NCBI GenBank assembly: GCA_903895005.1
Contig: CAITSH010000523.1
Coordinates: forward strand, 1 to 11,535
DNA: 11,535 nt
Source: an uncultured Pseudomonadota bacterium
Lineage (GTDB): Bacteria; Pseudomonadota; Gammaproteobacteria; Burkholderiales; SG8-39
Direction of reading: 5' to 3'
In this document: one piece after another, positions 1 through 6,886 of the stretch
Numbering within the stretch: position 1 is the first letter of the stretch
How the letters are laid out: every line of letters starts with the position of its first letter
Translations under genes and position numbers: made by a program
Notes under the pieces: model-generated
Databases searched by the model: none
What the model was told of the DNA's origin: nothing
What the model saw: only the letters and a program-made list of their open reading frames with translations

Positions 1-127
1 AGAGCGAGGAGGCGCGCACGAGGCGTGTGGCCGGGATGCCACCCAGCGCGGCGATGGCCTCGAGCAGTGTTTGCCGCGCGTCGCCGATATTGCCCCCCAA
101 GCCGACGTGGCAGTGCACCGGATTCAC
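1..127 (-). CDS. folK: FolK N-terminal part (6-hydroxymethyl-7,8-dihydropterin pyrophosphokinase), cut by the window edge
   Basis: FolK transfers pyrophosphate from ATP to 6-hydroxymethyl-7,8-dihydropterin in cytoplasmic folate synthesis. Only the first 42 codons are present. Reading down from GTG at 127-125, the protein carries the family's opening signature VGLGGNIGD at residues 8-16, followed by a helix with L, A and AL positions typical of FolK and a later ASSL that matches the 'S.Y' region. The GTG start overlaps the pcnB stop in the four bases GTGA, so translation is probably coupled to pcnB; a second GTG at 118-116 is a less likely start. pcnB-folK adjacency is common in proteobacteria, which supports the call. 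The rest of the gene lies left of base 1. Confidence 0.85.
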   Translation of the reverse strand, partial: MNPVHCHVGLGGNIGDARQTLLEAIAALGGIPATRLVRASSL

Positions 128-1458
128 TGCGAGTCGGTGGTTCCCTGCGCGGAGGCGCCACCGCCCGGTTTGCGACGGCGGCGTTTGCGCTTGGGTCGCT
201 CGCCCTCGCGCTGCGGCTGCAGCAGGGCTTCTCGGCGCTCTTCGCTTGTATCCTGGAACTCGGTCCACCAATCTGCGAGCTCCTTGTCGATTTCGCCGCT
301 TTGCGCGCGCAGTTCCAGGAAGTCGTAGGCAGCGCGGAAACGCTCTTGCTCGAGCAGGGCATGGGGCCGGCGGCCCGAGCGCTGCTCGAAGCGCGGCTGC
401 AGCACCCAGATCTCCTTCATCATCGCGGTAAATCGGCGCGGAATGGCGAGCTTGTCGGTCTGCTGGGCGAGCACATTGTCCATTGCGTCGTGCAGCGCCG
501 GGATCGGGCGCTCGCCGCGTGCCTTTGCGGTGTTCCACGAGGCGAGCACTTCGTGCCAGAGCAGCGATGCAAACAGGAAGGCGGGCGATACCGGCCGGCC
601 CTCGCGCACGCGGTCATCAGTCTGTGCAAGTGCAAGCATGACAAAGCGCTCACCCATGGGCTGCTCGAGAATCACGTCGAGCATGGGCAATACGCCGTGG
701 TGCAGTCCCTCGTGGCGCAGGCGCTTGATGCAGGCCACGGCGTGGCCCGAGAGCAGCAGCTTCTGCATCTCGTCGAACATGCGCGCCGCGGGCACGTTCT
801 CGAGTAGCGGCGCCAGTTCGCGGATCGGTGCGCTGGTCTGGGCGTGGATGTGGAAGCCCAGCTTGGCGGCAAAGCGCACGGCGCGCAGCATGCGAACGGG
901 GTCTTCGCGATACCGCAGGCTGGCATCGCCGATAATGCGGACGGTCTTTGACTGCACGTCCTTGTAGCCGCGGTGGTAGTCGAGCACGCTCTGGTCGGCG
1001 GGATCGAAATACATGGCGTTGCAGGTGAAGTCGCGCCGTGCGGCGTCCTGCTCGCGGTTGCCAAAGACGTTGTCGCGCAGCACGCGGCCGTGCTCGTCGG
1101 ACTCCCCGCCTGTTCCTGCGCGAAAGGTCGAGACCTCGACCGTCTCCTCGCCGAACATGACATGGACGATCTTGAAGCGCCGGCCGATCAGGCGCGAGCG
1201 GCGGAACAGCCTGTGCACCTCTTCGGGGTCGGCGTTGGTGGCAACGTCAAAATCCTTGGGTTTCACGCCCAGCAGCAGGTCGCGCACGGCGCCGCCGACG
1301 ACATAGGCCTGGTAGCCCTTGGCCTGCAGCGTCTGGCAGACCTGGCGCGCGCCGCGGCTCAGGCTCTCGGCCTCGATGCCGTGACGTTTGAACGGGATGG
1401 TATCCGGTTGGGTGGTCGAATCTAGCCGCAATACGCGGCGGATGAAGCGCTTGATCAA
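124..1458 (-). CDS. pcnB: Poly(A) polymerase PcnB
   Basis: PcnB adds 3' adenosine tails to RNA, marking it for decay by exonucleases. With the TTG start at 1458-1456 the protein has 444 residues. The nucleotidyltransferase head has VVGGAVRD at 53-60 and KDFDVATN at 68-75, with D69 and D71 as the metal-binding pair and E108 in VEVSTF as the probable third carboxylate. RRDFTCN (141-147) and YREDPVRMLRAVRFAAKLG (183-201) follow, as in E. coli PcnB. The last 30 or so residues form an Arg/Lys-rich tail that fits RNA binding and separates PcnB from CCA-adding enzymes. The frame stays open to a TTG at 1527, but those extra 23 residues are proline-rich and unlike the family, so MIKRFIRRVL is preferred; no ATG is available near the start. 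Neither TTG has a good Shine-Dalgarno sequence. Confidence 0.95.
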   Translation of the reverse strand: MIKRFIRRVLRLDSTTQPDTIPFKRHGIEAESLSRGARQVCQTLQAKGYQAYVVGGAVRDLLLGVKPKDFDVATNADPEEVHRLFRRSRLIGRRFKIVHVMFGEETVEVSTFRAGTGGESDEHGRVLRDNVFGNREQDAARRDFTCNAMYFDPADQSVLDYHRGYKDVQSKTVRIIGDASLRYREDPVRMLRAVRFAAKLGFHIHAQTSAPIRELAPLLENVPAARMFDEMQKLLLSGHAVACIKRLRHEGLHHGVLPMLDVILEQPMGERFVMLALAQTDDRVREGRPVSPAFLFASLLWHEVLASWNTAKARGERPIPALHDAMDNVLAQQTDKLAIPRRFTAMMKEIWVLQPRFEQRSGRRPHALLEQERFRAAYDFLELRAQSGEIDKELADWWTEFQDTSEERREALLQPQREGERPKRKRRRRKPGGGASAQGTTDSQ

Positions 1459-1515
1459 GAGGGGTCCGCTACAGTCGATGGGGGCCGCCCGCGGGGGCAG
1501 CCCGGTGCGGTGCGA

Positions 1516-1521
1516 ATCATA
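1516..1521 (-). promoter_or_regulatory. Possible -10 element for pcnB
   Basis: On the minus strand the hexamer is TATGAT, five of six matches to TATAAT. Transcription would start near 1509 and leave about 50 bases of leader before the TTG at 1458, which would exclude the upstream TTG at 1527 from the message. No convincing -35 box is visible, so this is a weak call. Confidence 0.25.
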
Positions 1522-1586
1522 CCGCAATCGGGCGTAATAGCCCGGCAGGGGCCTTCACGGCGCACCGGTGGGGCACTGGCGGCGAA

Positions 1587-2252
1587 TCAACGCAGGCTGA
1601 TCTGGGGCCATTGGCGTTCCAGCGCAACGGCGCGCAGCCTGTCGTCGCCGTCGACCACCACCGGGTGGCTGGCGCGTTCCAGCAGCGGGAGGTCGTTGTG
1701 CGAATCGCTGTAAAAGCTGATCTTCGCGAAGTCCTCCCAGCGCCGCCCCAGCCCGGCGAGCCACGCATCGACGCGCACCAGCTTGCCCTCGCGAAAGCAC
1801 GGCGTGCCTTCGGGCTTGCCGGTATAGGCGCCATCGCCGGTTCTTGCCGCGCGCGTCGCCACGAGGTGGGGTATACCGAATTCACGCACGATGGGCGCGG
1901 TGACAAAATCGTTGGTCGCGGTGACCACGGCGCAAAGGCTGCCTTCGGCGAGATGGCCGGCAACCAGTGCGCGCGCGGCCGGGGTGATGATGGGCAGGAT
2001 CTTGTCGCGCATGAACTGTGCGTGCCAGGCCTCGAGTTGTTCGAGCGGGTAGCGCGAAAGCGGCGAGAGCTGGAACTCAAGAAATTCATAGATGTCGAGC
2101 GTGCCGTTTTTGTATTGCTCGTAAAACGTGTCGTTTCGCGCCTCGTAATGCGGTCCGTCGAGGACGCCGATTTCGATCAGGAATTGCGACCAGGCATAGT
2201 CGCTGTCACCTGACAGCAGGGTGTTATCTAGGTCAAAGAGAACGAGGTCCAT
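1587..2252 (-). CDS. HAD-superfamily subfamily IB hydrolase (SerB/CicA-like phosphatase)
   Basis: A 221-residue cytoplasmic phosphatase of the haloacid dehalogenase superfamily. All four catalytic motifs are present: DLDNT with nucleophile D7 and acid/base D9 (motif I); T111/T113 in VVTATND (motif II); K157 in FREGKLVR (motif III); and SDSHND with D183 and D187 (motif IV). The helical cap between residues 14 and 85 and the total length fit TIGR01490-type IB enzymes, which resemble phosphoserine phosphatase. The substrate cannot be read from sequence. It lies between hda and pcnB, 30 bases after the hda stop, so it is probably co-transcribed with hda. The ATG at 2252-2250 starts exactly at the motif I strand, yet the bases before it are a pyrimidine tract rather than a Shine-Dalgarno sequence. 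Confidence 0.92.
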   Translation of the reverse strand: MDLVLFDLDNTLLSGDSDYAWSQFLIEIGVLDGPHYEARNDTFYEQYKNGTLDIYEFLEFQLSPLSRYPLEQLEAWHAQFMRDKILPIITPAARALVAGHLAEGSLCAVVTATNDFVTAPIVREFGIPHLVATRAARTGDGAYTGKPEGTPCFREGKLVRVDAWLAGLGRRWEDFAKISFYSDSHNDLPLLERASHPVVVDGDDRLRAVALERQWPQISLR

Positions 2253-2282
2253 GGCGGAAGGAGGAAGGAGGGAAATACAAGC

Positions 2283-2957
2283 TCAGAGCTTGAGTTGCTT
2301 GATGGCATCGCGCGCAAGCGGCAGCGTGATCGGCCGTTGCAGTGCGAGTGAACTTCGGTCAAGGGCGTCGAGCACCGCGGTAAGGGTTCCCATATCGCGG
2401 CGTACATGCGAGAGCAGATAGGCGATGATGTCATCCGACACCCGCAGGCCGCGCGATGTTGCGGCTGCGGCCAGGGCGGCGGCTTTTTCCTCGTCGGTCA
2501 GGGCGTGCAGTTGGCGTGTCACCCCGGAGGCGAGTCGTGTGCGCAAATCCTCGCGAAGCGGCAGTTGCGCGGCCGGGCGGTCGCCGCAGGCGATAAAGGC
2601 GCCCCCGGGAATGGCACGGATGCGGTTGAAGACATCAAAGAGTTCAATCTGATCGAGCTCATCGAGCAGCGCGACATCGTCGACCGCGAGCCAGCTCACG
2701 TCGGCCAGTTCGTTGGCGGCAAGGCGTGGCGCGACAACCAGCTTGGCCGGCGTGCCGGCGGCCTGTGCCGCCGCGGCGGCGGCGCGCAACAGGTGGCTGC
2801 GGCCGCTGCCGGGCGTTCCCCAAAGGTAGACGCAGGCTTCGCGGCCGACGAGGAAATCGCGCACCGCGAGCAGGGCCTCGGCATTGCGTCCGGGCACGAA
2901 ATTGTCAAGCGTCGGGGCCGGCGGCGGCGCGAGCTCGAGGACGAGTTGTTCCTGCAT
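2283..2957 (-). CDS. hda: DnaA regulatory inactivator Hda
   Basis: Hda binds the DNA-loaded sliding clamp and stimulates hydrolysis of ATP on DnaA, limiting re-initiation of replication. The 224-residue protein is a small AAA+ protein like the DnaA core but without the DNA-binding domain IV. The N-terminus QLVLEL (4-9) fits a clamp-binding motif. Walker A is GTPGSGRSH (47-55), with Arg in place of the usual Lys, as in E. coli Hda. Walker B is LAVDDV (90-95), a probable arginine finger is R141 in LRTRLASG, and the sensor-2 region RRDMGTL is at 186-192. The frame is open to 3074, but the ATG at 2957-2955 has AAGG upstream and gives the family N-terminus. Its closeness to purM is shared with E. 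coli, where hda and purMN are near neighbours. Confidence 0.93.
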   Translation of the reverse strand: MQEQLVLELAPPPAPTLDNFVPGRNAEALLAVRDFLVGREACVYLWGTPGSGRSHLLRAAAAAAQAAGTPAKLVVAPRLAANELADVSWLAVDDVALLDELDQIELFDVFNRIRAIPGGAFIACGDRPAAQLPLREDLRTRLASGVTRQLHALTDEEKAAALAAAATSRGLRVSDDIIAYLLSHVRRDMGTLTAVLDALDRSSLALQRPITLPLARDAIKQLKL

Positions 2958-3009
2958 CAGACCTTGCAAGGCGGATGCGCGGGGCGGGTCAGGCGAAAGG
3001 GCTGCATTT

Positions 3010-3043
3010 CGAGTAAAATTTGACCTGAAAACAAGCAATATTG
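3010..3043 (-). promoter_or_regulatory. AT-rich probable promoter segment of hda
   Basis: This is the most AT-rich stretch of the divergent region. On the minus strand, TTGCTT and TTTACT lie 15 bases apart, about 55 bases before the hda start. On the plus strand, TAAAAT (3014-3019) resembles a -10 element but has no -35 partner. This is a composition-based guess only. Confidence 0.25.
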
Positions 3044-3046
3044 ACG

Positions 3047-3081
3047 ACGAGCAAACATCGGCAACGAGCAACAAACGGGCA
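3047..3081 (+). repeat. Imperfect tandem repeat, 17 and 18 bases
   Basis: Two head-to-tail copies both begin ACGAGCAA and end CGGCA or GGGCA: 3047-3063 and 3064-3081. They are A-rich and sit just before the Shine-Dalgarno sequence of the leader ORF, between hda and purM. They could be a paired protein-binding site or simple slippage; nothing in the sequence decides between these. Confidence 0.4.
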
Positions 3082-3083
3082 AT

Positions 3084-3090
3084 AAAGGAG
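3084..3090 (+). promoter_or_regulatory. Strong ribosome binding site before the purM leader ORF
   Basis: AAAGGAG lies seven bases before a GTG codon at 3098. It is one of the better Shine-Dalgarno matches in the window, yet it serves no long gene, and purM's own TTG has none. This is the main reason for proposing translation of the short frame. Confidence 0.5.
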
Positions 3091-3097
3091 CTTCAAG

Positions 3098-3267
3098 GTG
3101 TCTGCGTACCAATGTGTGGTTTTGCAGTTGTGCTTGAAACCGTGTGGCCCGGATGTGTTCGCCACCACCGGGTTGCACGTTGATTCTAGGAAGCCTGAAG
3201 CGCGAAGTTTCAGGAAACGGCAGGGTGATGAAGCCTTGATTTCGCAAACGACCCGAATTCTACCTCT

Positions 3268-3271
<4 letters not shown>
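3098..3271 (+). CDS. Candidate small ORF (57 codons) translationally coupled to purM
   Basis: From GTG 3098 the frame runs 57 codons to TGA at 3269-3271. The TGA shares bases with the purM start, giving TTGA. The predicted peptide opens [17 protein letters not shown], with three cysteines in its first 16 residues, and its second half is polar and basic. I recognise no family. An upstream in-frame TAA at 3083 means GTG is the first usable start. For translation: a well-spaced AAAGGAG, and an overlap of the kind used for coupling, next to a gene without its own Shine-Dalgarno. Against: roughly 56 percent G or C at third positions by hand count, visibly lower than the neighbours, and several AGG codons. 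It may be a leader peptide, a small protein, or chance. Confidence 0.35.
3243..3250 (+). promoter_or_regulatory. CGCAAACG, a half-match to the PurR operator
   Basis: The octamer equals the left half of the gammaproteobacterial PurR box (consensus CGCAAACG followed by its mirror), 18 bases before purM. The right half is not conserved. LacI-type PurR is mainly a gammaproteobacterial regulator, so this may be chance. Confidence 0.12.
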
Positions 3272-4299
<1,028 letters not shown>

Positions 4300-4335
4300 C
4301 GGTTTTTTACCGGCGCCGGACGCACGGCAGGCCCG

Positions 4336-4365
4336 ATGGGCTGTGGTGGGCTGTGATGGGCTGTT
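4336..4365 (+). repeat. Three tandem 10-base repeats between purM and the TPS-like gene
   Basis: The units are ATGGGCTGTG, GTGGGCTGTG and ATGGGCTGTT, directly joined, followed by CTGGGGG. The 10-base period would place each unit on the same face of the helix. They lie about 100 bases before the start of the TPS-like gene and 37 bases after purM. The rest of 4300-4465 holds a short palindrome, CCGGCGCCGG, near 4311, and no other recognisable site. Confidence 0.6.
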
Positions 4366-4465
4366 CTGGGGGTAAACTCTTGGTTCGTTGATATCCTTGG
4401 TACATCTCTGACTTCTGGTGTACCTGGGTGTCCAGGTTCCGTGTTCAAAAGGAACTTTTGACGGG

Positions 4466-5794
4466 ATGGCTTTAGACACGATGCGTCAGCTGCCTTTCAC
4501 TTTTCGCCCCACTGCAATTGCGCTCGCCATCGCCGTCATGTCGGCCGGCAGCCATGGCGCCCTGGCCGATCCGTCCGGCCCGACGGTGCGCAGCGGCGCG
4601 GCAACGGTCACCGGCGTGGGTACCGGCGCGGTGACTGTCAACGCGAGCACGGCCAGCACCCTTATCCAGTGGCAAAGCTTCCAGGTGGGCGCGGGGCAAA
4701 GCGTCAACTTCGTGCTGCCCTCGGCTTCAAGCCGCGTGCTCAACCAGATCATCGGCAATGCCGGATTCCAGGGCACCGTCACGCCGTCGGCCCAACTCAT
4801 GTTCATGCAAAACGGCATGGTCAGCGGCGGCGGCATCCCGAACATGGAATTGGGCAACACCACACTCGCTGCGCTCAAACTCAATCCATCAATGTCGGGC
4901 CTGTCACGCGGTGAAGAGCGCCGCGATGGCCTCGTGCGTGAGATCGTTGCGCGGCTCGCCGCAGGGCAGGTCGTTGCCCTGGCACCGGCAAAGGGGGATG
5001 CAAGCACCACGCTGTCGGGTGACGTGGTGGTGGCCGCCGGTCGCAGCATCGAACTTGCGGAGGTGAACAACCCGAACCTGCGCGTGCTGATCCGTGCGCC
5101 CGAAGGCCGGTCGCTCAACGTTTCGGAATTGTTGTCACGCGCACGCAGCACCGGTGTGTTCGGCGCCATGCTGGCCCAGCCCAAACTGACGCGGCGCGCC
5201 GACGGCGAGGCCTTGCAACAACTCGCCGGCATGCGCGAAGGCCATGACCTGATGGACACGCTGATCGCCTACCTCGATGATTCCGCCGGCCGCATTGCCC
5301 ATATCGCCGATCCGGCGTCCGATTTGCTGCCGACGACGGTCGCATCCGCCGTTTTGAAGACGACGGAGCAGCCGGTGCAGGTCGCTTCGTTGGCCCCCGC
5401 CATGCCGTCGCTGCCAGCATTGCCGCGTGTTCCTGAGGCGCCTGCTGCAGCTGTGGAGGTGCCCGTCGCAGCATTGGCGGTGGTGCAGGAAGTTGAATTG
5501 ATGGAGTCGCTTGTGACGTCGTGGCAGCTTGCGATGGCTGCGCCCGAACCGGCAGACACCGAATTGATGGAGTCGCGCGTCACCTCCTGGCAACTGGCCG
5601 CTGCCCCTGTGCCGGCTACGGTTGCTGGGGTATTGGCCGTCGACACGGACGTGCAGCCGCCCGTGTTCGAAAAACCAGTCCAACTGGCAGTGGTGGGGGC
5701 CGGCGAGGCACCGCGCATCATCCTGCCCGAGCGGCGCACCGCCCCGGTCAAGCTGCTTCGCATAGAATTTAGGGGCGGCAGCTTCTTCATGTAA
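4466..5794 (+). CDS. Compact secreted protein with filamentous-haemagglutinin (TPS-like) N-terminal domain
   Basis: A 442-residue protein probably exported by Sec. A signal peptide (1-34) ends in ALA before DPSG. Residues 48-119 resemble the TPS/FHA N-terminal domain: VNASTASTLIQWQSFQVGAG, VNFVLPSASSRVLNQIIG, and a degenerate QNGMV where NPNG is usual. Residues 184-235 (AGRSIELAEVNNPNLRV to TGVFGAML) match the segment that follows in betaproteobacterial FHA-like proteins. The long beta-helical passenger is missing; the rest is Ala/Pro/Val-rich with two 22-residue repeats, and the chain ends in FRGGSFFM. ATG 4466 is chosen because AAAGGA lies upstream and the signal peptide follows; the frame also offers GTG 4418 and ATG 4481. 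No TpsB transporter gene is nearby. The function is unknown; cell-surface display or secretion is inferred. Confidence 0.8.
   Translation: MALDTMRQLPFTFRPTAIALAIAVMSAGSHGALADPSGPTVRSGAATVTGVGTGAVTVNASTASTLIQWQSFQVGAGQSVNFVLPSASSRVLNQIIGNAGFQGTVTPSAQLMFMQNGMVSGGGIPNMELGNTTLAALKLNPSMSGLSRGEERRDGLVREIVARLAAGQVVALAPAKGDASTTLSGDVVVAAGRSIELAEVNNPNLRVLIRAPEGRSLNVSELLSRARSTGVFGAMLAQPKLTRRADGEALQQLAGMREGHDLMDTLIAYLDDSAGRIAHIADPASDLLPTTVASAVLKTTEQPVQVASLAPAMPSLPALPRVPEAPAAAVEVPVAALAVVQEVELMESLVTSWQLAMAAPEPADTELMESRVTSWQLAAAPVPATVAGVLAVDTDVQPPVFEKPVQLAVVGAGEAPRIILPERRTAPVKLLRIEFRGGSFFM
5495..5626 (+). repeat. Two tandem 66-base (22-codon) repeats inside the TPS-like gene
   Basis: The units 5495-5560 and 5561-5626 each open with the identical 16 bases GAATTGATGGAGTCGC. 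They encode ELMESLVTSWQLA and ELMESRVTSWQLA, followed by an Ala/Pro linker. After the identical start, the VTSWQLA codons differ at nearly every third position while the amino acids stay the same. This points to an old duplication kept under protein-level selection. Confidence 0.85.
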
Positions 5795-5815
5795 TCTTGC
5801 AGGCGAACAAACACA

Positions 5816-5839
5816 CGCCGGGCTTGATCGGAGCCGGCG
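5816..5839 (+). terminator. GC-rich hairpin after the TPS-like gene
   Basis: CGCCGGGCT (5816-5824) pairs with AGCCGGCG (5832-5839) with one bulged G and a 7-base loop, 22 bases after the stop codon. The following bases, ATTTAGTG, are not a proper U-tract, so this is only a possible terminator. Confidence 0.35.
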
Positions 5840-5856
5840 ATTTAGTGCAAAAAAGT

Positions 5857-5872
5857 TCCGGATCAATCCGGA
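5857..5872 (+). promoter_or_regulatory. TCCGGA-TCAA-TCCGGA repeat, possible operator of the E1 operon
   Basis: Two copies of the self-palindromic TCCGGA are separated by TCAA, giving a 16-base element that reads as both a direct and an inverted repeat. It lies 64 bases before the E1 alpha start, in the only sizeable gap upstream of the operon. A dimeric regulator could bind here, but no regulator gene is in the window. Confidence 0.35.
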
Positions 5873-5923
5873 CCGCTCTCCGAAGTGCACCCAGCATCCG
5901 GTGCGGCTCGGCAGGCATTCATT

Positions 5924-5934
5924 AAAGGGGGAAA
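5924..5934 (+). promoter_or_regulatory. Ribosome binding site that fixes the E1 alpha start
   Basis: The purine run AAAGGGGGAAA ends one base before ATG 5936. An in-frame GTG at 5885 has no such signal, and the 17 residues it would add are not family-like. Confidence 0.7.
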
Positions 5935-5935
5935 C

Positions 5936-6886
5936 ATGCAAGTCGCCACGGCTTCGGCCACGGACGCGCCGCGCGCGGCGCTCGCGCTGCAACTCTACCG
6001 GTTGATGGTGCAAGTGAGGCTGTTCGAGGAATTCTGCATCAGCCTGCGCGCGCGCAACGAGGTGGTGGGCAACACCTACCCCTCTTTGGGCCAGGAGGCA
6101 ACGGGAGCGGTGGCCTTGGCGTTGGAAAAAAGCGACGCCTTGTTTCCTTCCTACCGCTCGCGTCCGGCATTTTTCGGGCGCGGCGTTACCGCCGAAGACC
6201 ATTTCACCGAAATGCTTGCATCGCCCCATTCGAAGCTTCACGGGCACGAAGTCTTTCACCACGTATCCTGGCCGGCCAAGGGCGTGATGCCCGGCTCCTC
6301 CATGATTGGTGGCTGGCTGCCCATGGCGGCCGGCTATGCACTGACGCAGAAAATGGAGGCAGGCGGCGGTATCACCTGCTGTCACATGGGAGACGGCACT
6401 TTCGGCGCCGGCGATCTGCACGAGACCGCAAACCTTGCCGGCGTGTGGAAGCTGCCCTTCATGCTGGTTTGCGAAAACAACGGCTACCAGGTCTCGCAAC
6501 ACTGGTCGAAAATGCGCGTGCAACGCGAAATGCGCGCGTATTTCGAGCCGCACGGGTTTGCCTGCCTTGAGGCCGACGGCAACGACGCGCTGGCGCTGTT
6601 CGACGCGGCGCGGAAAGCGCGCGCCATCGCCGCAGGGGGTACGCCGGTGCTGCTCGATTGCTTCACCTACCGCATGGGCGGCTACAGCAGCCATTTTTCC
6701 GAGCCGCGCAAGGGCATAGAACAGGAAAAAGCCGAATGGGCGGCGAAGGACCCGATCGCGCGCACCCGCGCCGCCTGCATGGCGCTGGGCAGCAGCGAAA
6801 AAGCCCTTGATGGCGCCGTCGAGGAGGAACGCGCCGCGATTGCCGCGGCGTGGGAACGCGCCAAGGCGCAGGCGGGGAAAAAATAA
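5936..6886 (+). CDS. Thiamine-diphosphate-dependent 2-oxo acid dehydrogenase, E1 alpha subunit
   Basis: This is the alpha half of an E1 component of the pyruvate/acetoin/branched-chain dehydrogenase family; E1 decarboxylates a 2-oxo acid using thiamine diphosphate in an alpha2-beta2 enzyme. The cofactor motif runs from GDG (152-154) to NN (181-182), with E163 between. GQEATG (52-57) and the phosphate-binding YR pair (Y73, R74) are present. By eye, positions usually held by histidine are changed: YRSRP instead of YRAHG, and GGYSS (248-252) in the loop normally written GHS, so Tyr250 replaces the loop histidine. The length, 316 residues, is slightly short for the family. The stop TAA shares its last base with the E1 beta start. 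The substrate cannot be assigned; acetoin, pyruvate and branched-chain acids remain possible. Confidence 0.88.
   Translation: MQVATASATDAPRAALALQLYRLMVQVRLFEEFCISLRARNEVVGNTYPSLGQEATGAVALALEKSDALFPSYRSRPAFFGRGVTAEDHFTEMLASPHSKLHGHEVFHHVSWPAKGVMPGSSMIGGWLPMAAGYALTQKMEAGGGITCCHMGDGTFGAGDLHETANLAGVWKLPFMLVCENNGYQVSQHWSKMRVQREMRAYFEPHGFACLEADGNDALALFDAARKARAIAAGGTPVLLDCFTYRMGGYSSHFSEPRKGIEQEKAEWAAKDPIARTRAACMALGSSEKALDGAVEEERAAIAAAWERAKAQAGKK

Noticed and set aside
25..807. Plus-strand 260-codon open frame opposite pcnB
   Set aside because: It is a shadow of pcnB: no family resemblance, and the opposite strand has clear PcnB motifs.
4380..4406. Possible promoter TTGGTT...TACATC before the TPS-like gene
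   Set aside because: Spacing is 15 bases and the -10 match is only three of six.
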